Positions 54,169-62,302 of a stretch of DNA of 64,000 nucleotides are shown in pieces. Numbering within the stretch: the first letter of the stretch is position 1; every line of letters begins with the position of its first letter. This stretch comes from Flavobacterium psychrotrophum (lineage in GTDB: Bacteria > Bacteroidota > Bacteroidia > Flavobacteriales > Flavobacteriaceae). The notes beneath the pieces are model-generated. The model saw only the letters and a list, made by a program, of their open reading frames with translations, was not told the DNA's origin and ran no database searches. Location: positions 806,001 to 870,000 of the forward strand of contig NZ_CP031557.1 of the NCBI RefSeq assembly GCF_003403075.1, read 5' to 3'. The position numbers and the translations under genes are program-made.

Positions 54169-56106
54169 ATGATGAAAAGCAATTTCATAAAACACATTTT
54201 ACTTTTTACAGTTTTACTGTTTCAGTTTACTGTCTTAGCTCAAATAAGGTTGCCAAAGCTTATTAGCAATGGCATGGTGCTGCAACATTCAGAAAAATTA
54301 AAAATATGGGGCTGGGCAGCACCGGGCGAAACCGTAATGCTGGCCTTTGAAGCTAAAACCTATAAGGCAACGGCTAATGCTACAGGAGAGTGGGTAATAG
54401 CCTTGCCACCTCATAAACCCGGAGGCCCATACAGTATGGTGTTTAGGGCGAGTAATGCCGTAACGGTAACTAACATCCTTTTTGGCGATGTATGGTTGTG
54501 CAGTGGGCAGTCGAATATGGAACTGGGTATGAACCGCCTTATGGATACCTATCCGGAAGAAGCTACTGCGGCTAACGATAACATAAGACAGTTTTTAGTA
54601 CCCGATGTACCGGTGTTTAAGGGCAGGCAGGCAGACCTTGAAGCTGGTAAGTGGGATGCCGTGAGCAGCGCTACAATAGCTGATTTTTCGGGTGTAGCTT
54701 ACTTTTTTGCGAAAGCGCTTTATAAAAAATATCATATTCCAGTGGGTATAATCAATTCTGCACTGGGTGGGTCTCCTGCACAGGCCTGGATAAGTGAAGA
54801 CGGATTAAAAAAATTTCCTGGCTATTACAGCGAACTCCAGGAGTTTAAAGGCGATAACCTTATTGCTAAGATTAAAGAAGAAGATAAAAACAACTCTGCC
54901 TCATGGCATAAGGAACTTAATGCAAAAGATATCGGCCTAAAAAATGACTGGAAGAAAGCAGATTTTGATGATAGCAAGTGGGATGATTTTACACTTCCCG
55001 GTTACTGGGCAGATGGCGCAGCGGGTAATGTAAACGGTGCTTTTTGGTTCAGAAAAACGATAGATGTTCCGCCCGGTATGGCAGGCAAAGCAGCCAGGCT
55101 GGAACTGGGCAGGATTGTAGATGCCGATTCAGTTTTTGTTAACAATGTGTTTGTAGGCAATACCACCTACCAGTATCCGCCAAGAAAGTATAAAATAGAT
55201 GCCGGCATTTTAAAGCCTGGTAAAAATACCATTGTGGTGCGGGTAATAAATAGTGGCGGTAAAGGAGGCTTTGTGTTAGACAAGCCTTACAAACTTTATG
55301 CAGGTAGTGATACCATAAACCTTGCAGGTGCCTGGAAGTACAAACAGGGGTGTACTATGCAGCCTGCTAAATCGCAGACATTTTTTACAACTAAAGCGGG
55401 CGGATTGTACAATGCCATGATTGCACCATTACAAAATTACACCATAAAAGGAGCACTGTGGTACCAGGGTGAATCGAACACCGCTAAACCGGACGAGTAC
55501 TTCGAGCTGATGAAGACCCTTATTGCCGACTGGCGTTCAGGTTGGGGTAAAGAATTTCCGTTCTTGTATGTACAGTTACCTGGATTTATGGATGAGAAGA
55601 AGGAACCGGGCAATAGCAACTGGGCTACGCTGCGCGACGGGCAGGCAAAATTACTTTCAGTTAAGAATACTGCGATGGCAGTAACCCTGGATCTTGGAGA
55701 ATGGAATGACATTCATCCGCTTAACAAGAAAGACGTAGGCGAAAGGCTGGCACTTAATGCAGAAAAACTGCTATATGGAGATAAGAGTATTGTGGCAAGC
55801 GGCCCTACTTTAAAAACCATAAAACGGGAAGGCAGTAAGCTCATACTTACTTATGAAAATGTAGGTACAGGGCTTACCATTAAAAATGGTGGTGCACTTA
55901 AATACTTTGCCATAGCCGGTAAAGATGGAAAATATGTTTGGGCAAAAGCTGAAATTAAAGGCGAAAATCAGGTAGTGGTATGGAGCGATGCAGTTATAGA
56001 TCCTGTGTCTGTTTCGTATGCGTGGGCAGATAATCCTGCTACAGCAAATTTGTACAATAAGGAGGGTTTGCCTGCTGCGCCGTTCAGGAAAAGTGCTAAA
56101 CAATAA
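54169..56106 (+). CDS. SASA-family carbohydrate O-acetylesterase
   Basis: The 645-residue protein has a signal peptide (ending VLAQ). Its SGNH/SASA esterase core has the nucleophile Ser115 in CSGQSNMELG, a second block ALWYQGESNTAKPDEY, and the catalytic His region DIHPLNKKDVGERLAL. Between the two halves lies a beta-sandwich of the glycoside-hydrolase-2 type (KADFDDSKWDDF, then GAFWFRKTIDVP). Families like this are annotated as sialate O-acetylesterase. In a glucuronate/GH3 locus, removing acetyl groups from xylan-type chains is more likely. The location is probably periplasmic. An alternative ATG is at 54172. Confidence 0.86.
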   Translation: MMKSNFIKHILLFTVLLFQFTVLAQIRLPKLISNGMVLQHSEKLKIWGWAAPGETVMLAFEAKTYKATANATGEWVIALPPHKPGGPYSMVFRASNAVTVTNILFGDVWLCSGQSNMELGMNRLMDTYPEEATAANDNIRQFLVPDVPVFKGRQADLEAGKWDAVSSATIADFSGVAYFFAKALYKKYHIPVGIINSALGGSPAQAWISEDGLKKFPGYYSELQEFKGDNLIAKIKEEDKNNSASWHKELNAKDIGLKNDWKKADFDDSKWDDFTLPGYWADGAAGNVNGAFWFRKTIDVPPGMAGKAARLELGRIVDADSVFVNNVFVGNTTYQYPPRKYKIDAGILKPGKNTIVVRVINSGGKGGFVLDKPYKLYAGSDTINLAGAWKYKQGCTMQPAKSQTFFTTKAGGLYNAMIAPLQNYTIKGALWYQGESNTAKPDEYFELMKTLIADWRSGWGKEFPFLYVQLPGFMDEKKEPGNSNWATLRDGQAKLLSVKNTAMAVTLDLGEWNDIHPLNKKDVGERLALNAEKLLYGDKSIVASGPTLKTIKREGSKLILTYENVGTGLTIKNGGALKYFAIAGKDGKYVWAKAEIKGENQVVVWSDAVIDPVSVSYAWADNPATANLYNKEGLPAAPFRKSAKQ

Positions 56107-56187
56107 ACGAATAATTTTGGATGGTTTTGAAATGAAGAAAACCTAAAATTTGGCGAATATAATTTCTGATAAAATAAAAAAAATTGT

Positions 56188-56216
56188 AACATTGTTGTAA
56201 GTTGCTAAACATTGTT
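56188..56216 (+). repeat. Two direct AACATTGTT repeats spaced 20 bases
   Basis: Identical 9-mers at 56188-56196 and 56208-56216 start exactly 20 bases apart, about two helical turns, in the region upstream of the LacI gene. The spacing suggests a regulator site rather than chance, but there is no further support. Confidence 0.4.
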
Positions 56217-56227
56217 ATGTTTTGCAT

Positions 56228-56246
56228 AAAATCATGAGATGATTTT
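56228..56246. promoter_or_regulatory. 19-bp perfect dyad AAAATCAT-GAG-ATGATTTT
   Basis: Two 8-bp arms surround GAG and are followed by ATTTTTT. It could be the terminator of the acetylesterase transcript or an operator before the LacI gene, whose ATG is 59 bases on. The A+T-rich stem is weak for a terminator. Confidence 0.5.
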
Positions 56247-56305
56247 ATTTTTTCAGGAAAACGTTATAACCAAATCAGGTTTTTTAAACGAAACCACAAG
56301 TATTT

Positions 56306-57337
56306 ATGAGTAGCATTACGATAAAGGATATTGCAAAGGCTTTAAATTTTTCTGTTTCTACAATTTCCAAAGCGTTAAACAACAGCTACGAAATAAGTCC
56401 GGAAACCAAGAAGATAATAAATGATTATGCCAAAGCCAATAATTACAGAATTAACAGGCTGGCAAAAAGCTTAAAAGTAGGGCACACAAATTCCATTGGG
56501 GTTATTGTGTGCTCTTATTTTAGCAGTACTTTCCTTGCGCAGATACTCGATGGCATACAAAAAGCATCTCAGGAATCTGGCCATGATATCATTATAATGC
56601 AAAGCTTTGAGAATGTAGATACCGAGAAAGCCTGCCTTGAGTCACTTATTTCTAAAGGTGTAGACGGCATACTTATGGCTCCTGTAAGCGAAACCTCAAA
56701 CTCTGATTTACTTAAAGATATCAATCAAAATCATTGCCCTATTGTATTATTCGACAGGATTAACTCGGGCATCCAGACAACAAAAATAGGCGTTAACGAA
56801 TATGAAGGTTCGCTAAAAGCCACACAGCACCTTATAAACATCAACAGAAAGAGGATCGTGTTTATAACGGGCGATAAGTTTGGCGAAAATAACCCAAGGA
56901 TACTGGGGTATAAAAAGGCGCTGAAAAATCTTGATATCCCGTTCAACCAGCGGTATATGATACACTGCAATCTTGAAAATACCGAAGAGATGGATGCCAG
57001 GATAAGTAGCTCTATTAAGGAACTTATGGAGCTAAGCATCCGCCCGAATGCGATATTTGGCGCTACCGATGTTATTACAACACGCACACTGGGCATCTTA
57101 GCCGGCCTCAACATCAAAGTGCCGGAAGAACTGGCCGTTATTGGCTTTGCCAATACAGATATTGCTTTTTCACTAAATCCATCTTTATCTACCATCAGGC
57201 AGCCCGCCCGGGAAATGGGTTATCTGGCTCTTACAAAGCTTGTAGAGATTATAGATGCGCCTAATAAAAGACAGCACAAGTTTGAAACGGTACTATTAGA
57301 AACCTCGATCCAGTTAAGAAAATCGACCGGAATGTAG
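56306..57337 (+). CDS. LacI-family transcriptional regulator
   Basis: The 343-residue protein has the LacI helix-turn-helix at its start (ITIKDIAKALNFSVSTISKALNN). The hinge region (NYRINRLAKSLKVG) follows, then a periplasmic-binding-protein-like sensor domain (SIGVIVCSYFS, DGILMAP, AVIGFANTDIA, and ending STIRQPAREMGYLA). It most likely senses an intermediate of uronate breakdown and controls this locus. The candidate operator AACGTATTCGTAA upstream of three transcription units is its best target candidate, which is inference. It ends exactly where the convergent transporter gene ends. Confidence 0.92.
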   Translation: MSSITIKDIAKALNFSVSTISKALNNSYEISPETKKIINDYAKANNYRINRLAKSLKVGHTNSIGVIVCSYFSSTFLAQILDGIQKASQESGHDIIIMQSFENVDTEKACLESLISKGVDGILMAPVSETSNSDLLKDINQNHCPIVLFDRINSGIQTTKIGVNEYEGSLKATQHLININRKRIVFITGDKFGENNPRILGYKKALKNLDIPFNQRYMIHCNLENTEEMDARISSSIKELMELSIRPNAIFGATDVITTRTLGILAGLNIKVPEELAVIGFANTDIAFSLNPSLSTIRQPAREMGYLALTKLVEIIDAPNKRQHKFETVLLETSIQLRKSTGM

Positions 57338-58696
57338 TTACAGGCGTACAATCTTCATCTTAGGTACAAGTAGTTTCATTACCATCCAGGCAAAAAGATA
57401 AGAAAAGGCACATATTGTAAATACAATGGTGTAACCGGTGCTTATGCTTCCAACAGATTTATAGTAGTCAAAAATTCGTCCCACAAAAAAGGACATCAGG
57501 GCACCGCTAAGGCCGCCCGCCATGCCACCAATACCCGTAACACTTGCCACAGCCGCCTTAGGAAACATATCTGATACCGTGCTGTATACATTTGCAGACC
57601 ATGCCTGGTGTGCCGATGCACCCACACCTATAAGTAGTGCAGGAACCCAGTATGACAAATGACCAAAAGGCTGTATGAGCAAAATCAACAATGGGAAAAA
57701 AGCGATGATCAGCATAGCTTTCATGCGTCCGTCATAAGATGCATAGCCTTTATTTATAAAATACATAGGGAACCATCCGCCACTTATGCTGCCCACCATA
57801 GTTAATGTATAAAGCACAGCAAGAGGCAGGGTTATCTCGGTAGGGGTTAGGTTAAACTGCGTGGTAAGGTAAGAGGGCAGCCAAAACAGAAAAAACCACC
57901 ACACACCGTCGGTAAGGAATTTACCTGCTGTATAGGCCCACGTTTGCCTGTAGGTAAGCAGTTTTAGCCAGTTTACTTTTATTTCGGGTTCAGGTTCAGA
58001 TATTTTATCAAAAACAGTATCGCTGGCTATGTATTCGAGTTCTTCTTTAGAGAGCCTTTTTTGTTTTAACGGGGTATCATAATAGTACAGCCAGAAAATA
58101 AGCCATACAAAGCCCAGTGCCCCAATAATAATAAACGAGCTTTGCCACCCAAACGTATAGGCCAGCCAGGGCACGGTAAGCGGTGCAAGGATGGCACCAA
58201 TGTTAGAGCCCGAATTAAAGATGCCTGTGGCAAGGGCACGTTCCTTTTTAGGAAAGTATTCTGCGGTGGCCTTGATGGCTGCCGGAAAATTAGCCGATTC
58301 TCCCATTCCCAGCACCAGGCGCGACACGATAAAGCCCAGTACCGAAACAGATATTGCTGAAATACCAATGAGTCCTAAAACGTTTGCGGAAAAAGATCCG
58401 ATTTCTAAAGCAAAAGCGTGCATCATAGCGCCCAAAGACCATACTATTAGTGCAATAGTATAGCCTTTTTTAACGCCCAGTTTATCTACAAAACGACCTG
58501 CCAGCAGCATAAAAAATGCGTATGCCAACTGAAATACCGCTGTTATGGTTCCGTAATCAGAGTTAGACCAGCCAAATTCTTTTTCCAGTACAGGATGCAG
58601 CAGGCTTAGTACCTGCCTGTCTAGATAGTTAATGGTAGTGCCAAAAAACAGCAGTGCGCAAATGGTCCACCTGTATTTTCCTGTAGTATTTTTCAT
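57338..58696 (-). CDS. MFS hexuronate transporter (ExuT-like)
   Basis: The 452-residue major facilitator has 12 predicted helices. The beginning RWTICALLFFGTTINYLDRQ and the loop motif GRFVDKLGVKKGY are typical of the anion:cation symporter group that holds the hexuronate transporter ExuT. GMGESANFPAAIKATAEYFP is the group's helix-4/5 signature. It should carry glucuronate or a related uronate across the inner membrane. It is the last gene of the minus-strand uronate operon, 24 bases after uxaC. Confidence 0.86.
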   Translation of the reverse strand: MKNTTGKYRWTICALLFFGTTINYLDRQVLSLLHPVLEKEFGWSNSDYGTITAVFQLAYAFFMLLAGRFVDKLGVKKGYTIALIVWSLGAMMHAFALEIGSFSANVLGLIGISAISVSVLGFIVSRLVLGMGESANFPAAIKATAEYFPKKERALATGIFNSGSNIGAILAPLTVPWLAYTFGWQSSFIIIGALGFVWLIFWLYYYDTPLKQKRLSKEELEYIASDTVFDKISEPEPEIKVNWLKLLTYRQTWAYTAGKFLTDGVWWFFLFWLPSYLTTQFNLTPTEITLPLAVLYTLTMVGSISGGWFPMYFINKGYASYDGRMKAMLIIAFFPLLILLIQPFGHLSYWVPALLIGVGASAHQAWSANVYSTVSDMFPKAAVASVTGIGGMAGGLSGALMSFFVGRIFDYYKSVGSISTGYTIVFTICAFSYLFAWMVMKLLVPKMKIVRL

Positions 58697-58720
58697 TGGT
58701 TGTCTGGTTCCGTTTCCGGA

Positions 58721-60127
58721 TTATAAATTAAAGTAATTTTTGGCATTATTGTAGCATATATCTGATATAATGCTGCCTATCCAGTTAATGTCATTTGGCA
58801 GGTAACCCTTACGGATGTCTTCTGCAAAAAGGTTGCACAGCAGCCTCCTGAAATACTCGTGACGTGAGTACGACAGGAACGAGCGCGAATCTGTAAGCAT
58901 ACCAATAAATGTGCTTATCAATCCCTGGTTAGAGAGCGCATTTAGCTGTTTTGTCATGCCGTCCAGCTGGTCTAAAAACCACCACCCAGACCCAAACTGA
59001 ATTTTGCCACGTATTCCTTCACCCTGAAAGTTGCCTGTCATGGTTGCAAAAAGCGTGTTATCTGCGGGGTTGAGGTTGTAAAGTACAGTCTTCGCCAGTT
59101 TTCCTTCCTGTTCTAAATGGTTAAGAAAGGCAGCCAGCGTCTCGCCCTGTTTGTAGTCGCCTACGGTATCATATCCGGTATCGGCACCCAGTACCAAAAC
59201 CTTGTGTGCATTAGCATTGCGCAACGCCCCTAAATGGAATTGCTGTACCCAGCCTTTGTAAAAATATAATTTAGACAATTCAGACATTACATAAAAAGTA
59301 AAAGCATCTTTAATATCAATGTTTTTTATGCTATCTCCTTGTAAAACAGATTTTAATATGCTGTTTAAGTCACTTACAGAATAGCTGCCTTTTGGTGGAA
59401 TACGGACAAGCCCGTGATCTGACGTTACACAACCTGCCGCATCAAAATAATCTATACGGATGCGGTAGGCTTCCATTAGAGATCCGAGGTCGTTAATTAT
59501 AATACCCGAAACTTCACTAAGCTTTTGAACATACGTTCTGAACTCTTCTGCCTGGTGGATGTTAAATATCTTATCAGGACGAAAAGAGGGTAGCACCTTA
59601 GTTTTTAACGAGCTTTCTTTCAATGCAAGATGATGTTCTAAAGTATCTGTAGGATCATCTGTGGTACCTACCATTGCTACATTAAAATGTTGCAGCAGTC
59701 CCTGTGTAGAAAAACCGTCAGATTGTAACAGCTCTCCTGTAATATCATAAATGCGGTCTGCGCTATTACCATTTAAAAGCTCCTGGATACCAAATGGGTT
59801 TTTAAGCTCCATGTGCGTCCAGTGAAACAGCGGGTTGCGCAATGTATGCGGTACAGTCTCAGCCCATTTCCGGAACTTTTCCCTGTCCATAGCATCTCCA
59901 GTTATATAGCGTTCTTCAATACCAAGCGCACGCATGGCACGCCATTTATAATGGTCGCCCTTAAGCCAGATATCAGTTATATTCTCAAACTTTTTATCGG
60001 CGCTAATTGCGTCCGGTGGAAGGTGTGAGTGGTAGTCTACTATTGGCTGGTTTTTGGCAAAGCCGTGGTATAACCGCTCTGCGATATCAGACTGAAGGAT
60101 AAAATTCTCAGTTAAAAAATATGACAT
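58721..60127 (-). CDS. uxaC: Uronate isomerase (glucuronate isomerase)
   Basis: From the ATG at 60127 the enzyme has 468 residues, close to E. coli UxaC (470), and the N-termini align (SYFLTENF against TPFMTEDF). In-frame ATGs at 60133 and 60166 are alternatives; the latter lies inside uxuA. It converts glucuronate to fructuronate. Metal-type histidines are in VDYHSHLPP (His33, His35), and GWVQQFHLGALRN is the family's central motif. It begins 13 bases after the uxuA stop. Confidence 0.95.
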   Translation of the reverse strand: MSYFLTENFILQSDIAERLYHGFAKNQPIVDYHSHLPPDAISADKKFENITDIWLKGDHYKWRAMRALGIEERYITGDAMDREKFRKWAETVPHTLRNPLFHWTHMELKNPFGIQELLNGNSADRIYDITGELLQSDGFSTQGLLQHFNVAMVGTTDDPTDTLEHHLALKESSLKTKVLPSFRPDKIFNIHQAEEFRTYVQKLSEVSGIIINDLGSLMEAYRIRIDYFDAAGCVTSDHGLVRIPPKGSYSVSDLNSILKSVLQGDSIKNIDIKDAFTFYVMSELSKLYFYKGWVQQFHLGALRNANAHKVLVLGADTGYDTVGDYKQGETLAAFLNHLEQEGKLAKTVLYNLNPADNTLFATMTGNFQGEGIRGKIQFGSGWWFLDQLDGMTKQLNALSNQGLISTFIGMLTDSRSFLSYSRHEYFRRLLCNLFAEDIRKGYLPNDINWIGSIISDICYNNAKNYFNL

Positions 60128-60140
60128 ATCCATTAGAGTA

Positions 60141-61307
60141 TTATTGGCCCATAATGCCAAGTTCAAGCCCCCTTAATTCGGCAAGCCCCCGCAATCTACC
60201 AATAGCAGAATAGCCCGGATGTGTAACCTTGTTAAGGTCGTCCAGCATTTGGTGGCCATGATCTGGCCTGAAAGGGATAGGGGTGCTTCGTTTACTGTTT
60301 TCGGCTACTATAGCTTTCATTACAGCATACATATTTACATCACCGTCAAGGTGGTCTGCTTCATAAAAATTGCCCTGTGCATCCCTCTTTACGTTACGCA
60401 GGTGTATAAAATGTACACGGTGTTTTACGGCATCAAATAGGGCAGGGATATCATTATGTGCACCTGCACCTAACGAACCCGTGCAGAAACAGATACCATT
60501 ATACTGTTCGTTAACACCATTGATGATAAATTCAAGATCTTCTTTATTGCTGGCTATCCTGGGCAGCCCTAAAATAGGGTAAGGCGGGTCGTCAGGGTGG
60601 ATGGTCATTATAATACCTTCTTCTCTACAAACATTACCTATAGCATTAAGGAAAAACAGCAAATTTTGGCGCAGGCCGTCAAACCCTATTTTTTGGTAGG
60701 TATCAATACTTTCTTGCAAGCTGGCTAAGGTTATGCTGTCTTCGCCTGGAACACCCATTAGTATCACTTCGGTAAGCGTTGCTTTTTCTTCAGCAGAAAT
60801 TGTTGCATTGCGCTCTGCGGCTAATTCTAAAATAGCCTCAGGATATTCTGTAGCGGCATTTTCCCTTTTAAGGATATAAATATCAAAATAAGCCAGGTCT
60901 GACCAGTTAAAGTACAATGCCTTAGAGCCGTCTGCCATTTCAAGGTCAAGCTTGGTACGGGTCCAGTCCAGCACCGGCATAAAGTTGTAGCATACGGTCT
61001 TTAGGCCGCAGGTACTCAGGTTTTTTAGCGACTGCCTGTAGTTGTCCAGGTATTTTTCGGCATCCTGTGTTCGGGTTTTTATTGCCTCGTGCACAGGTAC
61101 ACTCTCTACTACAGACCATACAAGGCCGGCATCTTCTATTTGTTTTTTTCTTTTTAAAATTTCTTCCACAGTCCATACAGCGCCGTGGGCTACATGGTGC
61201 AGTGCAGATACTATGCCGGTGGCTCCTGCCTGTTTTACATCTTGCAGGCTCACAGTATCATCCGGGCCATACCATCTCCATGTTTGTTCTAATTTATTTG
61301 CTCCCAT
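60141..61307 (-). CDS. uxuA: Mannonate dehydratase
   Basis: The 388-residue enzyme dehydrates mannonate to 2-keto-3-deoxygluconate, the substrate of KdgK. The family start is QTWRWYGPDDTVSLQDVKQA with GIVSALHHVAHG. Later motifs are MTIHPDDPPYPILGLPRI, CTGSLGAGAHNDIPAL and FIHLRNVKR, which carry metal-binding and catalytic residues. The E. coli enzyme has 394 residues. It lies 8 bases after the SDR gene. Confidence 0.96.
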   Translation of the reverse strand: MGANKLEQTWRWYGPDDTVSLQDVKQAGATGIVSALHHVAHGAVWTVEEILKRKKQIEDAGLVWSVVESVPVHEAIKTRTQDAEKYLDNYRQSLKNLSTCGLKTVCYNFMPVLDWTRTKLDLEMADGSKALYFNWSDLAYFDIYILKRENAATEYPEAILELAAERNATISAEEKATLTEVILMGVPGEDSITLASLQESIDTYQKIGFDGLRQNLLFFLNAIGNVCREEGIIMTIHPDDPPYPILGLPRIASNKEDLEFIINGVNEQYNGICFCTGSLGAGAHNDIPALFDAVKHRVHFIHLRNVKRDAQGNFYEADHLDGDVNMYAVMKAIVAENSKRSTPIPFRPDHGHQMLDDLNKVTHPGYSAIGRLRGLAELRGLELGIMGQ

Positions 61308-61315
61308 AATTAAAA

Positions 61316-62137
61316 TTATACGCCGCTCCAGGCATTAAAACCACCATCTACAAAAATTCTTTCGCCGTTAACAAAACCAGATGCATCGCTCAGCAGATAT
61401 ACTAACGTACCTGCTAATTCCTGCGGGTCACCCAGGCGTGAAAACGGTGTACCGCTTACAAACTTCTGTGCTCTTTCGGTAAAGCTGCCATCAGGGTTGG
61501 TAAGCAGGGTACGGTTTTGCTCAGTAAGGAATACCCCCGGGGCAATACAGTTAACACGCACCTTATCGCCATAACGAAGCGACATTTCAGAAGCCATCCA
61601 TTTTGTGTAGCCGTCTACGCCGTGTTTGGCAACATTATAGCCCAGTCCGCGTGTAATGGCCTGGCTCGCGGCAAGCGATGATATGTTTACGATAGATCCT
61701 TTACCTTTTTCGGCAATTACACGGCCAAAAATATGGGTAGGGATAATGGTACCGTACAGGTTAAGCTCTATGGCTTTTATGGTATCTGTTATATCCGAAT
61801 CAAACAGGTTCTGGTCCGGGCCAATGGTTGCACCGGGAATATTGCCCCCTGCTGCATTTACAAGGCCATCAATCGTACCAAAACGTGCAAGTATCTCTTC
61901 CCGTGCACGGATAACCTCATTTTCATCCAGTACATTAGCTGTTACAGCAATGGCTTCGGCGCCCAGTGCCTCTGCCTGTGCCACACGCTCTTTTGCCCTT
62001 TCTTCATTTCGGCCTAAAATGGCTATTTTTCCTCCGGCTTCTGCAATGGCTTTTATGAACGATTCGCCCAAAACGCCCGTGCCGCCCGTTACCACAATCA
62101 CTTTTCCGCGAAGGGAAAATGTATCTATAACACTCAT
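61316..62137 (-). CDS. SDR-type fructuronate reductase (mannonate oxidoreductase)
   Basis: From the ATG at 62137 the protein has 273 residues; an ATG at 62173 adds 12 atypical ones. The NAD(P) motif TGGTGVLG is at 17-24, NAAGG lies in the middle, and the catalytic Tyr-Lys pair is in GYNVAKHG (near residues 166-170). The long-chain UxuB of E. coli is missing here. In Bacteroidota a short-chain reductase like this one usually takes its place before uxuA, making mannonate from fructuronate. The assignment rests on gene order and family resemblance. Confidence 0.85.
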   Translation of the reverse strand: MSVIDTFSLRGKVIVVTGGTGVLGESFIKAIAEAGGKIAILGRNEERAKERVAQAEALGAEAIAVTANVLDENEVIRAREEILARFGTIDGLVNAAGGNIPGATIGPDQNLFDSDITDTIKAIELNLYGTIIPTHIFGRVIAEKGKGSIVNISSLAASQAITRGLGYNVAKHGVDGYTKWMASEMSLRYGDKVRVNCIAPGVFLTEQNRTLLTNPDGSFTERAQKFVSGTPFSRLGDPQELAGTLVYLLSDASGFVNGERIFVDGGFNAWSGV

Positions 62138-62224
62138 TAAAAAGGTTGTATTTCTAGTTATTTGATGGTTCAATATTACTCTGATATTTTTGTAAACATC
62201 AGGTTTTTCAGGATTATCCGCGAT

Positions 62225-62237
62225 AACGTATTCGTAA
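62225..62237 (-). promoter_or_regulatory. Candidate operator upstream of the uxuB-like gene
   Basis: AACGTATTCGTAA is identical to 48823-48835 upstream of susC, and CGTAA..TTTT follows in both. It lies 88 bases before the SDR gene's ATG, in the gap after the GH3 gene, so the uronate enzymes probably have their own promoter here. Confidence 0.55.
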
Positions 62238-62302
62238 TTTTGCTATGCTCTTAATATCCGGATGCTATCGCGTTTTTCAGTCTTTAAATCGCATAGGCCT
62301 GG

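Noticed and set aside
56731..57195. 154-codon minus-strand frame opposite the LacI gene
   Set aside because: It is fully antisense to the sensor domain of a clear LacI protein, with no supporting motif.
61656..62165. 169-codon plus-strand frame opposite the SDR gene
   Set aside because: It is antisense to a well-supported enzyme gene with clear motifs and has a Ser/Ala-rich composition typical of shadow frames.
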